61,572 bases of DNA, taken from positions 1 through 61,572 of the forward strand of contig JBCBUY010000010.1 in assembly GCA_039817885.1 (NCBI GenBank), written 5' to 3'. Source of the stretch: CALLCD01 sp039817885. GTDB taxonomy: Bacteria; Pseudomonadota; Alphaproteobacteria; Caulobacterales; Hyphomonadaceae. Numbering within the stretch: the stretch's first letter is position 1; each line of letters opens with the position of its first letter. A program made the position numbers and the translations under genes. The notes under the pieces were generated by a model. It made no database searches. It saw only the letters and a list, made by a program, of their open reading frames with translations, and was not told the DNA's origin. Shown one piece after another: positions 8,484 to 18,090 of the stretch.

Positions 8484-9272
8484 TTACTCCGGCATGCAGA
8501 GGGCGCGGCCAGAATTGTTCTCGATAAAGTCGAGGACGTCGGCCACTTCGGGGCAGTCGCCATAGGCTGCGCGCGTATCGTCCAACCGCTCGGCAAACGT
8601 CCCTTCATCGGCGAACAACATGCGATAGGCGGCTCGCAGATCATGGATGTTCTGGCGGTCAAACCCGCGTCGCTTCAACCCAACAATATTGATGCCAGCA
8701 AGGTGCGCATGATTGCCAACAACCGAGCCATACGGAATGACATTGTCCACGAGGATCGCACCCCCGCCGATAAATGCGTGCTGACCAATCCGGCAATTTT
8801 GGTGGACCGCGGCCAATCCCCCGGCCCAGACCTGTTCACCTATCGTCACATGTCCGCCAAGCGTCACATTGTTTGCGAACACGCATCGATCGTCCACCTT
8901 GCAATCGTGGGCAATATGGACGCCGATCATCATCAGGCAGTCAGCACCAATGGAGGTCAGGCCGCCAAGCTCTGGCGAGCCTGGATGGACTGTCACATGT
9001 TCTCGCAGAACGGTGCGTGGTCCAATCTCAATTCGGCTGTCTGGCCCGTCTTCAAATCCGAGAATTTGCGGCGGCGTCCCGATGACCGCGCCCGTAAAAA
9101 TCTCACAACCGTCGCCGATATGTGTTCGGCCCTGAAGCGTGACACCATTGTGGATGCGTACATTCTCCCCAAGGACCACGTCGGGTCCAATCACACAAAA
9201 CGGGCCAATGTCCGCGCTCTCCGGGATCACAGCGCCAGGCGCAACAATGGCGCTCGTATGGTACGCACTCAT
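8484..9272 (-). CDS. lpxA: UDP-N-acetylglucosamine acyltransferase
   Basis: This 262-residue protein has a left-handed beta-helix of hexapeptide repeats (such as IGDGCEIFTGAVIG) that transfers a 3-hydroxyacyl group from ACP to UDP-GlcNAc, the first lipid A step. The catalytic His is in AHDCKV, followed by FANNVTLGGHV. The frame is open further upstream, but the ATG at 9272 gives MSAYHTSAIV, the usual N-terminus, and overlaps the lpxD stop (ATGA). In most relatives fabZ sits between lpxD and lpxA; here the two genes overlap directly. Confidence 0.95.
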   Translation of the reverse strand: MSAYHTSAIVAPGAVIPESADIGPFCVIGPDVVLGENVRIHNGVTLQGRTHIGDGCEIFTGAVIGTPPQILGFEDGPDSRIEIGPRTVLREHVTVHPGSPELGGLTSIGADCLMMIGVHIAHDCKVDDRCVFANNVTLGGHVTIGEQVWAGGLAAVHQNCRIGQHAFIGGGAILVDNVIPYGSVVGNHAHLAGINIVGLKRRGFDRQNIHDLRAAYRMLFADEGTFAERLDDTRAAYGDCPEVADVLDFIENNSGRALCMPE

Positions 9273-10264
9273 TTCGCTGCCTTCCGTTTGGCCTGCTTTT
9301 TTAACCAGACCACTTCGCGGTGCCAATCGGATATCGGCGTGGCCGGATACCCGCCCCAGGTTTCCCCAGCAGGCACATCGCGGCGAAGCCCCGAGCCCGC
9401 AGCAATTCTCGCCCCTTCGCCGATGGTTACATGGTCTGCGACACCTACGCGCCCACCAAGCTGGGCATTGTCACCGATCTCTACCGATCCCGATATGCCG
9501 CCATAGGCCACGATGATCACGTTCCGGCCAACCACCGTATTGTGGCCGATATGACATTGATTATCGATCTTGGTGTGCTCGCCTAGGATGGTATCCCCGA
9601 GCAAACCACGATCAACGCTGCAATTGGCTCCAAGGGTCACGCCATCCTGGAGAATGACCCGCCCGAAATGAGGCAGATCTTTCAAGTGCCCCTCGCCTGG
9701 AATGAGACCAAAACCATCCTCTCCAAGACGGGCACCGGCTAAGATTTTAACCCCATCGCCGATCAGGCTGAAACGAATGCTGGTATGAGATCCAATTTTG
9801 GTTCCCTTGCCGATCTGAACGCCGGGGCCAACATAGACAAAAGGCTCTATTCTTGCCCCGGCACCAATCGCCGCGCCGTTGGAGATCACTGCAGAGTCTG
9901 CAATCTCTGCATCTGGATGAATAATGGGAGGCGCGTTTTCATGGCGCTCATCCGTCACCCAGTCGTCCGCGATCTGGAAGTAGGAGACACGCGGATCGGC
10001 GACCTGGATATGCCCGTCCGCCTGGACATTGCTCCAGTCTTGATCCTCGCGGACAAGACAGACCGTTCCCTCTCGCTGATGGTCGGACCAGGCTTTGATC
10101 GATCCGTCAAAAAAGCAAAGATCTCCCGGTAGCGCGGAGTCGAGCGAGCCAAGGCTCGTTACAGACACCTCCGGCAAGCCGGCGGCATCAAGGCCCAACC
10201 GACTGGCCAGCTCTGCTGTATCGAGTGCGCCTTGCGGGCGATAGAAGCGCGGATCAATCGGCAT
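9269..10264 (-). CDS. lpxD: UDP-3-O-(3-hydroxyacyl)glucosamine N-acyltransferase
   Basis: This is a 331-residue LpxD. An N-terminal uridine-binding domain (about 1-100) is followed by a hexapeptide beta-helix and a C-terminal helix. The catalytic histidine lies in IDNQCHIGHNTVVG. It adds the second 3-hydroxyacyl chain to UDP-3-O-acylglucosamine. The ATG at 10264 (MPIDPRFYRP) is chosen over the longer frame to 10360, whose residues look like non-coding read-through. It follows skp by 16 bases and overlaps lpxA. Confidence 0.94.
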   Translation of the reverse strand: MPIDPRFYRPQGALDTAELASRLGLDAAGLPEVSVTSLGSLDSALPGDLCFFDGSIKAWSDHQREGTVCLVREDQDWSNVQADGHIQVADPRVSYFQIADDWVTDERHENAPPIIHPDAEIADSAVISNGAAIGAGARIEPFVYVGPGVQIGKGTKIGSHTSIRFSLIGDGVKILAGARLGEDGFGLIPGEGHLKDLPHFGRVILQDGVTLGANCSVDRGLLGDTILGEHTKIDNQCHIGHNTVVGRNVIIVAYGGISGSVEIGDNAQLGGRVGVADHVTIGEGARIAAGSGLRRDVPAGETWGGYPATPISDWHREVVWLKKQAKRKAAK

Positions 10265-10280
10265 CGCGCGCCCGACCGTC

Positions 10281-10889
10281 CTATGGATTGATCGTCGCTG
10301 GCGGTGCCTGCTGTTCTGGCAACCGCGCCCGGGTGACATTGATCGTCGTCGTGGCGGCATTCAGCTTGGCAATAACGTCATCTGTCACATCAACACTTGG
10401 TCCAGCAAAGGCGACGACGGCACGATCCAGCATAATGTCGGCACCGCGCTCTGTGAAAACCTGCTGAAGAACAGGCTGAAGCACGCGGCTCAGTTCACCG
10501 ACAGCGTTTTGCTCGGTTAGCGCCAATTCCTGGCGAGCAACTTGTTGCCTCACAGCAAGTGCTTGTTGTTTCTGAGCGAAAGCTTGGACCAGGCTGACGA
10601 GTTCAGGATCGGCCGCAATGGCTTCCTGACTCATGTTTGCTGTCCGAGACTGGAGCGCACGCCCCTCGGTCTCCAATGCGCTTGCTTCCGGAGTGAGCTC
10701 CGACTGCATTGTCTGGCCGATGGCTTGAAGCTTGCGCTGCAGATCCTGCCCTGCCGCGCTCTCAGCGGCGATACGTGCCTGATTTACAACGATTATTTTA
10801 CTTCCCTGGGCGGAAGCGTCCATGGGAAAAGCCGTCAGGGCGGCGAGTGTCATAGTCAAGGCCGCGATAAGCATACGAAATGAGGCCAT
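10281..10889 (-). CDS. skp: OmpH/Skp family periplasmic chaperone
   Basis: This 202-residue exported protein has a signal peptide ending near FPMDASAQG. The mature part starts with the OmpH strand KIIVVNQARI and continues with a long coiled-coil helix rich in Gln, Ala and Glu, as in the tentacles of the trimeric Skp chaperone that carries unfolded outer-membrane proteins. The ATG at 10889 has an AGGAG ribosome site upstream; the longer frame to 11000 runs into bamA. It follows bamA and precedes lpxD, the standard order. Confidence 0.88.
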   Translation of the reverse strand: MASFRMLIAALTMTLAALTAFPMDASAQGSKIIVVNQARIAAESAAGQDLQRKLQAIGQTMQSELTPEASALETEGRALQSRTANMSQEAIAADPELVSLVQAFAQKQQALAVRQQVARQELALTEQNAVGELSRVLQPVLQQVFTERGADIMLDRAVVAFAGPSVDVTDDVIAKLNAATTTINVTRARLPEQQAPPATINP

Positions 10890-10905
10890 GATGGTACTCC
10901 TAGGG

Positions 10906-13527
10906 TTAAAACCTTGTGGTGGTGCTAAAGCGGAAGCCTCGAGGTCTGTCAAAGGCCTCCTCTGCAATAACTTGCGCGAAATCGAAGCGGATTGGACCAA
11001 ATGGTGAGTCCCAGAACACGCTTACCCCGGCCGCTGCGCGGAAATTCAAGTCGTCCTCGATCCGGGTAATCACATTTGTGAGCGGGTCTTCATTCGGCTC
11101 GTTGCCGAACGCTGGGTTGGGCACACCGAACTGAACCACCGGTTCCGAAATCACTTCATCTTCCAGGACACCGAGTGCGCCCGCGTCTACAAACAGTGCG
11201 CTACGGATGCCAAATTGTTCTGGAATGACATCTGGAAGTGTGACTTCCAATGTGCCCTGGTAATAGGCCTGTCCGCCGAGCGCTGCCCCACGGAACACGC
11301 GGCCGGTCGGCACGCCGTTTTCATCAATCTCAAAATTACCGACGCGGGGGCCGATGCCCGCAACGTTAAAGCCACGGAAATTGTTGCCGCCCCGGAAGAA
11401 GCGATTATTGATCCGTAATGTGTCTTCATCGCTGAAGTCGAAGATCGCGCCAGCTGACAGACGGAGGCTCGCCCGAATTCCCGGCAACAAGCCGCGATAG
11501 GCCGCCCCGGTGATTTCGGTCCGCAAGAATCTCACATCTCCCCCAAGACCGGCTATGTCCTGTGAAATACTGAAATCAAAGCCCCGTGTCGGCGCGATCG
11601 GATCATTCCGGCCGTCCCACTGGAACGTGTATCCAATCGACGATGTCAGTTCAGAGCGCTCACTGAAACAAATCGTCGGAATAACAACCCGTGCATCGGA
11701 ACACTGGTCGACGACAGCAAGCCCATCGGGGAACGGATCGGCGAAGGGCGAAACCGGCGTCTGCAGGAAGGGACCATCAGGAGCTTCTGGATCGACGGGG
11801 ATCGGATTGCCGTCGACATCCAACGCAGCGGTGAAGGCATCCGATCCGTCCGGATTGATCACGACCGGAATGTCGGTGACCGTAATCTCGTCCTGCGAGA
11901 TCCGATATCTCAGCGACAATTGGCTACGCCGCGTGACCGGGAAACCAAAGTTGAAGCTTGCCCCAAAAGACTGCGACTCAAACGCCGACACATCGGAAAA
12001 GTCCGTGCGCGTCGCGAAGACGCTGACCCCAGCGGCGAGGTTACGCCCAAGGAATTGAGGTTCCTGATACCGCAGATCAACAATTTGCTGCCGATTGGAC
12101 GCCGACACACGGGCAATCGCTGTTTGTCCGCGGCCCCGCAGGTTTCGTTCGGACACACTAATGTCAATAAGGAAGGCGTCGACAGATGAGAAACCCGCCG
12201 CAAGCGAGAGTTCACCGGTTGGTTGCTCCTCGACGGACAGATCGACGATGGTGCGGTCTGGTTCGGTCCCGGGCAGCTCTTCGATTTCAACTTCGCTGAA
12301 ATAGCCAAGCGCTCTCACCCGATTTCGGGACCGGTCCAGCAGAACCCGGTTGAAAGCGTCGCCCTCCGAGATCTGCAGGCGTCGGCGGACCACACGGTCG
12401 AGCGTCCGGGTGTTTCCAACAATATTGATGCGTTCGATATAGACGCGCGGGCCTTCATCCATCGCGAAGGTGACATCGATCCGGCCTGTTTCGGGATTCG
12501 GTTCGATGCGCGGGATCACGTCGACAAATGCGTAACCAGAAATGCCTGCAGCGGCCGTTAGGTTATCGATGCTCTGCTCGATGAGGTCGCCCTCATAGAG
12601 CTCCCCCTCTTGAATGGGAACAGTTCGCACCAGCTGTTCACCATCCAATTTATCGAGCGATGTCTGGACTTTGATTTCGCCGAAATCGTACTGGCGACCT
12701 TCATCGATTGTGAAGGTGATGTACCAGTCTTTCTGGTCAGGTGTCAGCTCGGCCACAGCGGAGGTGACGCGGAAGTCATAATATCCGCGGTTCTGGTAGA
12801 ACTGGCGCAGCAATTCTCGGTCGAACTCGAGCCGATCGGGATCATAATTGTCGTTTGAGCTGAAAAAACGCCAGAGGCGGGATTGTTTGGTGACCAACTC
12901 GCTCCGCAAGCGACCATCGGAATATTCTTCGTTTCCAATGAAATTGATCGCGCGGACCCCCGTCGTCGGCCCATCGGTGATCTCGAAAATCAGGTCGACA
13001 CGGTTTTGATCGAGCGGTTTGTATTGCGGGTTTACCTGGGCTGCGAACCGTCCTGACTGACGATAAAGCTCCAGAATGCGTTGGACATCGGCCTGAACCC
13101 GCGCGGCGGTGAAGATACCTCGCGGTTCCGCCTGGATCTCTTCGCGGATTTGATCATCATCGATTGCACTGTTGCCCTCGAAGAGCACGCGATTGATAAT
13201 GGGGTTCTCCACAACCCGCACAACAAGGTCAGCATCCCGCCGACCGATTTCGACATCTGCAAAGAGCCCTGTGGCAAACAGCGTCTTCAAGGAGATATCA
13301 AGCCGCTGTGGGTCAAATGGATCGCCAGGCCCAAGCAGCAGATAAGACTGGATCGTGCGCGCCTCGATCCTCTGATTGCCTTCAACAATCACAGATCTAA
13401 TTGACCCCGCCAGGGGATCTGCGGAAGCCTCTGGTGCTTGTCCAAAAGCAGGACTAAGGCACGAGAGGCCGGTAATCCCGGTCATCATTGTCGATGCCAG
13501 GAGAGATACAGACAGTATCGAACGCAT
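10906..13527 (-). CDS. bamA: Outer membrane protein assembly factor BamA
   Basis: This is an 873-residue Omp85 protein. A signal peptide is followed by five POTRA domains (first at IRSVIVEGNQRIEARTI) and a C-terminal 16-stranded beta-barrel that ends with phenylalanine (STTTRF), the usual barrel signature. The VRGF-like motif of Omp85 barrels is seen as NNFRGFNVAGIGPR. The barrel contains an Asp/Pro-rich loop (about 650-690) longer than in E. coli. It inserts beta-barrel proteins into the outer membrane. The ATG at 13527 gives a proper signal peptide, while the open frame to 13770 does not. It lies between rseP and skp. Confidence 0.96.
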   Translation of the reverse strand: MRSILSVSLLASTMMTGITGLSCLSPAFGQAPEASADPLAGSIRSVIVEGNQRIEARTIQSYLLLGPGDPFDPQRLDISLKTLFATGLFADVEIGRRDADLVVRVVENPIINRVLFEGNSAIDDDQIREEIQAEPRGIFTAARVQADVQRILELYRQSGRFAAQVNPQYKPLDQNRVDLIFEITDGPTTGVRAINFIGNEEYSDGRLRSELVTKQSRLWRFFSSNDNYDPDRLEFDRELLRQFYQNRGYYDFRVTSAVAELTPDQKDWYITFTIDEGRQYDFGEIKVQTSLDKLDGEQLVRTVPIQEGELYEGDLIEQSIDNLTAAAGISGYAFVDVIPRIEPNPETGRIDVTFAMDEGPRVYIERINIVGNTRTLDRVVRRRLQISEGDAFNRVLLDRSRNRVRALGYFSEVEIEELPGTEPDRTIVDLSVEEQPTGELSLAAGFSSVDAFLIDISVSERNLRGRGQTAIARVSASNRQQIVDLRYQEPQFLGRNLAAGVSVFATRTDFSDVSAFESQSFGASFNFGFPVTRRSQLSLRYRISQDEITVTDIPVVINPDGSDAFTAALDVDGNPIPVDPEAPDGPFLQTPVSPFADPFPDGLAVVDQCSDARVVIPTICFSERSELTSSIGYTFQWDGRNDPIAPTRGFDFSISQDIAGLGGDVRFLRTEITGAAYRGLLPGIRASLRLSAGAIFDFSDEDTLRINNRFFRGGNNFRGFNVAGIGPRVGNFEIDENGVPTGRVFRGAALGGQAYYQGTLEVTLPDVIPEQFGIRSALFVDAGALGVLEDEVISEPVVQFGVPNPAFGNEPNEDPLTNVITRIEDDLNFRAAAGVSVFWDSPFGPIRFDFAQVIAEEAFDRPRGFRFSTTTRF

Positions 13528-13567
13528 ACTACTTTCTCGGATAATCCCTCGTGCTACCGTCCCGCAT

Positions 13568-14728
13568 TTACGCCCCGCCCAGAATTCCGGTTTCCACAAT
13601 ATCACCCCAAGTGACGAACACTGCCATAGTGAATAGCAGCACAAGGCCAATCGTGAGGGCTGTCTCCTGTATCTTTGCCGGCACCGCATTGCCCATAACT
13701 GCCTCATAGAGGTTGAACGCAAGATGACCACCATCGAGTACAGGCAGAGGAAGAAGATTGAAAAGGCCAATCCCTACCGACACGAAAGCACATATATTGA
13801 GAAGGTTCAGCGAAACGAGCAGCAAGCGCTGGCTTAGGGGGATCTGCTCGATATTGAGCGTTGCCGTAACAGCCTTGCCGGCGAGATCACCAATACCCAC
13901 CGGCCCGCTAAGTTGATTCAAAGGCTCACGCCCGGTCACCATGCGACCAAGCACTTTGCCAGTCAGTCCGATGACATCCACCGTCTGAACAATGCCGTGC
14001 TGAGCCGCTCCGAACAGGCCGAAACGCTCATGCCCCACGCGTTCCACGGCGAGACCGACATTGATCGCACCCACCTGATTTGTCTGACCAAGGCCATTAT
14101 CCACGGCCATCCGGATCGGGGTCACAACAAGATCGATCGGAGCACCATTTCGCTCTAGCGTCACGGTCAGATCGTCACCGGTAGACAGCTGAATCGTTCG
14201 CCGCACCTGAGCATTATCGGTGACCTGTTTGCCGTCGATGGCCAGAATCACATCACCGACTTCAAACCCAGCAGCGGCCGCAGGACCGCCTTCGTTCACC
14301 GCGCCGATTGCAACGCGCTCAAGCGGCTTTCCGGTCACAAGCGCCAAGCCAGCAAAAATGACCATGGCAAGAATGAAATTTGCCACCGGCCCCGCGAGAA
14401 GAACAATGGATCTCTGACCGACAGTCAGCTCGTGAAAGGGCCGACCGACCGGGGCCGTATCGATATGCCCAGCATCCCCCGGCATCTGGTGCTCGCCAAC
14501 GAATTTGACGAACCCGCCGAGCGGGATCCAATTGATCCGCCAGCGCGTGTTTCGTTTGTCTTTGCGTTCAAAAATGGATCGCCCGAAGCCGACCGAAAAC
14601 GACTCCGCCGCAGCGCCATAAAATCGGCCTGCGAGGTAGTGGCCAAGCTCGTGCACCACCACCACAACACCGAGAAGAAAAATAAGGCTGAGAACCGAAA
14701 TGGGTCCCTGGCTGAAAAAGCTGTCCAA
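13568..14728 (-). CDS. rseP: Site-2 protease RseP (RIP metalloprotease)
   Basis: This 386-residue inner-membrane zinc protease has HELGH at residues 26-30 in the first transmembrane helix, a PDZ domain around 195-280 (GGPAAAAGFEVGDVILAIDG), and the second zinc motif LPLPVLDGGHL near 320 before the last helices. It performs intramembrane cleavage of anti-sigma factors and signal-peptide remnants. The start is TTG at 14728, supported by a strong AGGAGG eight bases upstream and by direct entry into the first helix. It sits between dxr and bamA, as in most Proteobacteria. Confidence 0.95.
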   Translation of the reverse strand: MDSFFSQGPISVLSLIFLLGVVVVVHELGHYLAGRFYGAAAESFSVGFGRSIFERKDKRNTRWRINWIPLGGFVKFVGEHQMPGDAGHIDTAPVGRPFHELTVGQRSIVLLAGPVANFILAMVIFAGLALVTGKPLERVAIGAVNEGGPAAAAGFEVGDVILAIDGKQVTDNAQVRRTIQLSTGDDLTVTLERNGAPIDLVVTPIRMAVDNGLGQTNQVGAINVGLAVERVGHERFGLFGAAQHGIVQTVDVIGLTGKVLGRMVTGREPLNQLSGPVGIGDLAGKAVTATLNIEQIPLSQRLLLVSLNLLNICAFVSVGIGLFNLLPLPVLDGGHLAFNLYEAVMGNAVPAKIQETALTIGLVLLFTMAVFVTWGDIVETGILGGA

Positions 14729-14739
14729 CCGTTTTCCTC

Positions 14740-15939
14740 CTATCGCCCTTCGGCGGCCACACCGCGAAGATGACTTTGCGCAACCGCACGTACCTCAGCA
14801 TCAATCCTGCGCACATCATCGAGGCAGGATGGTACAGTGTTCGCGAGTCCTTGTGCAGCAAAGTGTTCCAATGTTTCCAACACAGTAGAGCTTATGTCCA
14901 TAAACCCGCATTCGCCCGCAATAAATGCAGCTACTGCTGCTTCATTAGCAGAATTTAATACTAAAGGTGCCGCCCCACCGGCACGCAAGGCCTGTTTGGC
15001 GAGGGCAATCGCCGGGAAGCGGTCATAATCTACCGCTTCGAAATCAAGTCTTGCAATCTCGGTGAGATCCAGCCGTTTGACATCGGTCTTCAGTCTATGA
15101 TCGGGCCAGGACAAGGCAAATGCGATAGGTGTCCGCATATCTGGCTCGCCGAGTTGGGCCAAAACTGATCCGTCCGTATAGGCGACCATGCTATGGATAA
15201 TCGCCTGGGGGTGCACCACGACATCAATCTCATCCGGCCCCATGTCGAACAGAAACGCAGCCTCCATCACTTCAAGGGCTTTGTTGAACAGGGTCGCACT
15301 ATCTATCGAGATTTTGAGACCCATTGACCATTTTGGATGGTTGCGGGCGTCCTCGACGGTCATCCCCCGCATCTTCTCCAGGGGCGTCGTTCGAAACGGT
15401 CCTCCGCTAGCGGTCAGGATCAATTTCTCAACGGATTCACGACCAGACAGAACTTGGAAGATCGCGCTGTGTTCAGAATCCATGGGCACGATACGTGCCC
15501 CTTTTCGATCCGCCGTTTCCATGATCAGCGATCCGGCTGAAATCAGGCTTTCCTTATTGGCTAGCGCGACATCGTTTCCGGCTTCCACGGCCGCAAGTGT
15601 CGACGCGACGCCCGCAGATCCAACAATGGCCGCGACGAGCCTGTCACAGGGGCGGGCAGCCGCCTCGACAAGGGCAGAGTTTCCCGCCGCCACATCGATA
15701 TCGTGCCCGCTTAGCCGCGCCTTTAGATCGTCATATCTGTTTTCGTCTGCGATAACGGCCTGACGCGCGCCAAAGGCGATGGCCTGATTGGCCAGCGCTT
15801 CGGCGTCCTGACCAGCGGCCAATACATCAATGTCGAAGGACGGCATCCCCTCAAGACCGTTGCAATGCTCAATCACGGAGAGGGTCGAGCACCCGACCGA
15901 GCCAGTCGATCCAAAAATCGAAACGGTGCGCATCTCCAT
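14740..15939 (-). CDS. dxr: 1-deoxy-D-xylulose 5-phosphate reductoisomerase
   Basis: This 399-residue DXR makes 2-C-methyl-D-erythritol 4-phosphate from DXP with NADPH, the committed step of the MEP isoprenoid pathway. Visible are the NADPH-binding GSTGSVGCSTL (about 10-20), metal and substrate residues in PMDSEHSAIFQ, the flexible TASGGPFR loop and the NHPKWSMG motif. M1 or M3 can be the start. The product feeds the undecaprenyl carrier made by the neighbouring uppS. Confidence 0.96.
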   Translation of the reverse strand: MEMRTVSIFGSTGSVGCSTLSVIEHCNGLEGMPSFDIDVLAAGQDAEALANQAIAFGARQAVIADENRYDDLKARLSGHDIDVAAGNSALVEAAARPCDRLVAAIVGSAGVASTLAAVEAGNDVALANKESLISAGSLIMETADRKGARIVPMDSEHSAIFQVLSGRESVEKLILTASGGPFRTTPLEKMRGMTVEDARNHPKWSMGLKISIDSATLFNKALEVMEAAFLFDMGPDEIDVVVHPQAIIHSMVAYTDGSVLAQLGEPDMRTPIAFALSWPDHRLKTDVKRLDLTEIARLDFEAVDYDRFPAIALAKQALRAGGAAPLVLNSANEAAVAAFIAGECGFMDISSTVLETLEHFAAQGLANTVPSCLDDVRRIDAEVRAVAQSHLRGVAAEGR

Positions 15940-15942
15940 GCT

Positions 15943-16734
15943 CTATGCTCCCGGTGTCAGATGCACTGACAAAGACGGAACAAGCCGCACAATGACAAGG
16001 GTAATGAGTGTCGCCGTGCCAAATCCATCCAATCGATCCATAACCCCGCCATGACCGGGAAGAAACCCGCTTGTGTCTTTGACGCCATACTGGCGCTTCA
16101 ACTGAGACTCGAAAAGATCACCGAACTGCGCAAATATCGACGCGGCGACCCCTACAAGGGCCCATGATATGACCGGTCCTTCAATCAGCATGCCAAACGC
16201 GCCGCCGGCAAGCGCCGACCCCACTGCTCCGCCTATGGCTCCGCTCCAGGTTTTGTTCGGGCTGTCATTCGGCGCAAGCAGCGGCCCACCGAATTGCCGG
16301 CCGACAAAATAGGCACTGGTATCGGATGCCCAACTCATCAACATAATGCCCATGGCTAGGGCAAAACCGGCCTCTGGCTGGGCCCTCAAGGCTTGGAGCG
16401 CGAGCGGCATGCCGCCGGTGTAAAGCGTTCCGAGAAGCGCCGAGCTTCGTTCTCCTTTGCCATATTCGACAATTGCTGCAAGGGCGGCGGCACCAACAAG
16501 AGCAATCAACGCCCAGCGCGGATCCGCCAGAAACAACAGATTCGGGACAACCGTCCCGCCAATGATCAATGGGCCGACACGGCTCTCAACCATTCTCGCC
16601 CATTCAAACGCCATAAGGGCGGCGCAGACGGCGGCCAGCAACATCAGCGCCTGACCGCCATACCACACCGCGGCCAACCCGATCGGCACAAGGACGGATG
16701 CCGAGGCCAATCGCAGTAAGAGCTCTCGGCTCAC
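15943..16734 (-). CDS. cdsA: Phosphatidate cytidylyltransferase
   Basis: This 263-residue polytopic membrane enzyme makes CDP-diacylglycerol from phosphatidate and CTP for all phospholipids. The C-terminal CDP-alcohol signature is seen as KRQYGVKDTSGFLPGHGG followed by MDRLDG. Earlier, SDTSAYFVGRQFGG and PNKTWSG are family motifs. The likely start is the GTG at 16734, giving MSRELLLRLASA; the open frame continues upstream without a family-like N-terminus and into uppS. It lies 28 bases after uppS and three bases before dxr. Confidence 0.93.
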   Translation of the reverse strand: MSRELLLRLASASVLVPIGLAAVWYGGQALMLLAAVCAALMAFEWARMVESRVGPLIIGGTVVPNLLFLADPRWALIALVGAAALAAIVEYGKGERSSALLGTLYTGGMPLALQALRAQPEAGFALAMGIMLMSWASDTSAYFVGRQFGGPLLAPNDSPNKTWSGAIGGAVGSALAGGAFGMLIEGPVISWALVGVAASIFAQFGDLFESQLKRQYGVKDTSGFLPGHGGVMDRLDGFGTATLITLVIVRLVPSLSVHLTPGA

Positions 16735-16762
16735 GTCCCGTCCTCGGAATGGGCGCTGTGCA

Positions 16763-17527
16763 TCAGCGTGCCTTTGATCCCACCGTACCGAATCTGCGTT
16801 CCCGCCCACAGAATTCGTCGATGGCTTTGACCAAGTGCTCCTTCTCGAAATCAGGCCACAGAACATCCAGCATCAGAAGCTCTGAATAGGCCACCTGCCA
16901 CAGAAGAAAATTGCTGATCCGATACTCTCCGCTTGTCCGGATGACGAGATCAGGATCAGGCAAGCCATAGGTATCGAGCGCTTGTTCGATCTGCTTTTCA
17001 TCTATGTCATCCGGTGCCAGCTCACCGGCAGCGACACGATCAGCCACCCGCCGCATGGCGCGCACAAGTTCATCCCTCGCGCCATAATTGAACGCGATGG
17101 TCAGGAAGGCATGGGAATTGTCTTTTGTGTCCCGCTCCGCCTTTTCGATCAGTTCAGCGATATCGTCCGGCACTGTTGTCCGATCACCGATAATCCGCAC
17201 ACGCACACCACGCTCCGCCAACCGAGCAAGGTCCCGCCTGACATAACTGCGGAGGAGGCCGAACAAGACGTTCACCTCGTCGACCGGCCTGCGCCAATTT
17301 TCCGTGGAGAAAGAGAATACGGTCAGATATTTGATGCCAAGCTCGCCCGCTGCATCAACGGTCCGCCGCAGCGCCTCTACGCCGCGCTCGTGACCGGCTG
17401 ATCGCGGCATTCCCCGCGCCTTCGCCCAACGACCATTACCATCCATAATGATCGCTATGTGACGGGGCAGAGCGTCGCCTCCAGTCTCTGGGCAGTATGC
17501 GCCTGGGTTCGGAGCGGGGACGGTCAA
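16763..17527 (-). CDS. uppS: Undecaprenyl diphosphate synthase (isoprenyl transferase)
   Basis: This 254-residue cis-prenyltransferase builds C55 undecaprenyl diphosphate, the lipid carrier for peptidoglycan and O-antigen. The conserved MDGNGRWA (catalytic Asp), SAGHERGVEALR, FSFSTENWRRP, FNYGARDEL and the C-terminal DLVIRTSGEYRISNFLLWQ motif are all present. The start codon is TTG at 17527, overlapping the frr stop (TTGA); the only other Met is inside the active-site strand. Confidence 0.95.
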   Translation of the reverse strand: MTVPAPNPGAYCPETGGDALPRHIAIIMDGNGRWAKARGMPRSAGHERGVEALRRTVDAAGELGIKYLTVFSFSTENWRRPVDEVNVLFGLLRSYVRRDLARLAERGVRVRIIGDRTTVPDDIAELIEKAERDTKDNSHAFLTIAFNYGARDELVRAMRRVADRVAAGELAPDDIDEKQIEQALDTYGLPDPDLVIRTSGEYRISNFLLWQVAYSELLMLDVLWPDFEKEHLVKAIDEFCGRERRFGTVGSKAR

Positions 17528-18078
17528 ACCTGCATAATCTCCGCTTCTTTGGACTTCAGCGCCTCATCAATCCGGCCGATAAATCCGTCGGTGAGTTTCT
17601 GAACATCCCCCTCTAGAGACTTCTGCTCATCCTGGCTGATATCACCGTCTTTTTCCATTTTCTTCAGGCCATCCATGCCGTCGCGACGCACATTCCTGAC
17701 CGCTATGCGGGCGGCCTCAGCATACCGCCCAGCGACCTTGGTCAATTCTACACGCCGTTCTTCATTCAGAGGCGGTATTGGAATACGTAAATTTGTTCCG
17801 TCCACGACGGGATTAAGGCCAAGTCCGGCGTCGCGGATGGCTTTGTCCGCCGCCCCGACGAGTTGCTTGTCCCAAATGTTGACGCTCAGCATGCGTGCTT
17901 CCGGCACCGACACTGAGCCGACCTGGTTAAGCGGCACATCCGACCCGTAAGCCGGCACCATAACGGCGTCGAGAAGGTTGGTGGACGCCCGACCCGTACG
18001 AAGTCCAGCGAATTCCGATGCGAGGTTGGTCAGCGCGCCTTCCATGCGTTTGGAAAGGTCTTTCTCGTCATAGCTCAT
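17524..18078 (-). CDS. frr: Ribosome recycling factor
   Basis: This is a 184-residue RRF that, with EF-G, splits the post-termination ribosome. The N-terminal helix (EKDLSKRMEGALTNLASEFAGLRTGRAS), the domain II segment (PLNQVGSVSVPEARMLSVNIWD) and the C-terminal helix match the family closely, and the length is standard. The gene is 12 bases after pyrH and overlaps uppS. Confidence 0.97.
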   Translation of the reverse strand: MSYDEKDLSKRMEGALTNLASEFAGLRTGRASTNLLDAVMVPAYGSDVPLNQVGSVSVPEARMLSVNIWDKQLVGAADKAIRDAGLGLNPVVDGTNLRIPIPPLNEERRVELTKVAGRYAEAARIAVRNVRRDGMDGLKKMEKDGDISQDEQKSLEGDVQKLTDGFIGRIDEALKSKEAEIMQV

Positions 18079-18090
18079 ATCGCCGCCTCT

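Noticed and set aside
7673..9506. Long plus-strand frames (up to 345 residues) opposite lpxI and lpxA
   Set aside because: They are antisense to strongly conserved lipid A genes, have Ser/Arg-rich or Pro-rich shadow composition, and no family match.
13528..13770. N-terminal extension of BamA by 81 residues
   Set aside because: The added residues lack a signal peptide, are Arg/Trp-rich, and overlap rseP; the ATG at 13527 starts a proper signal sequence.
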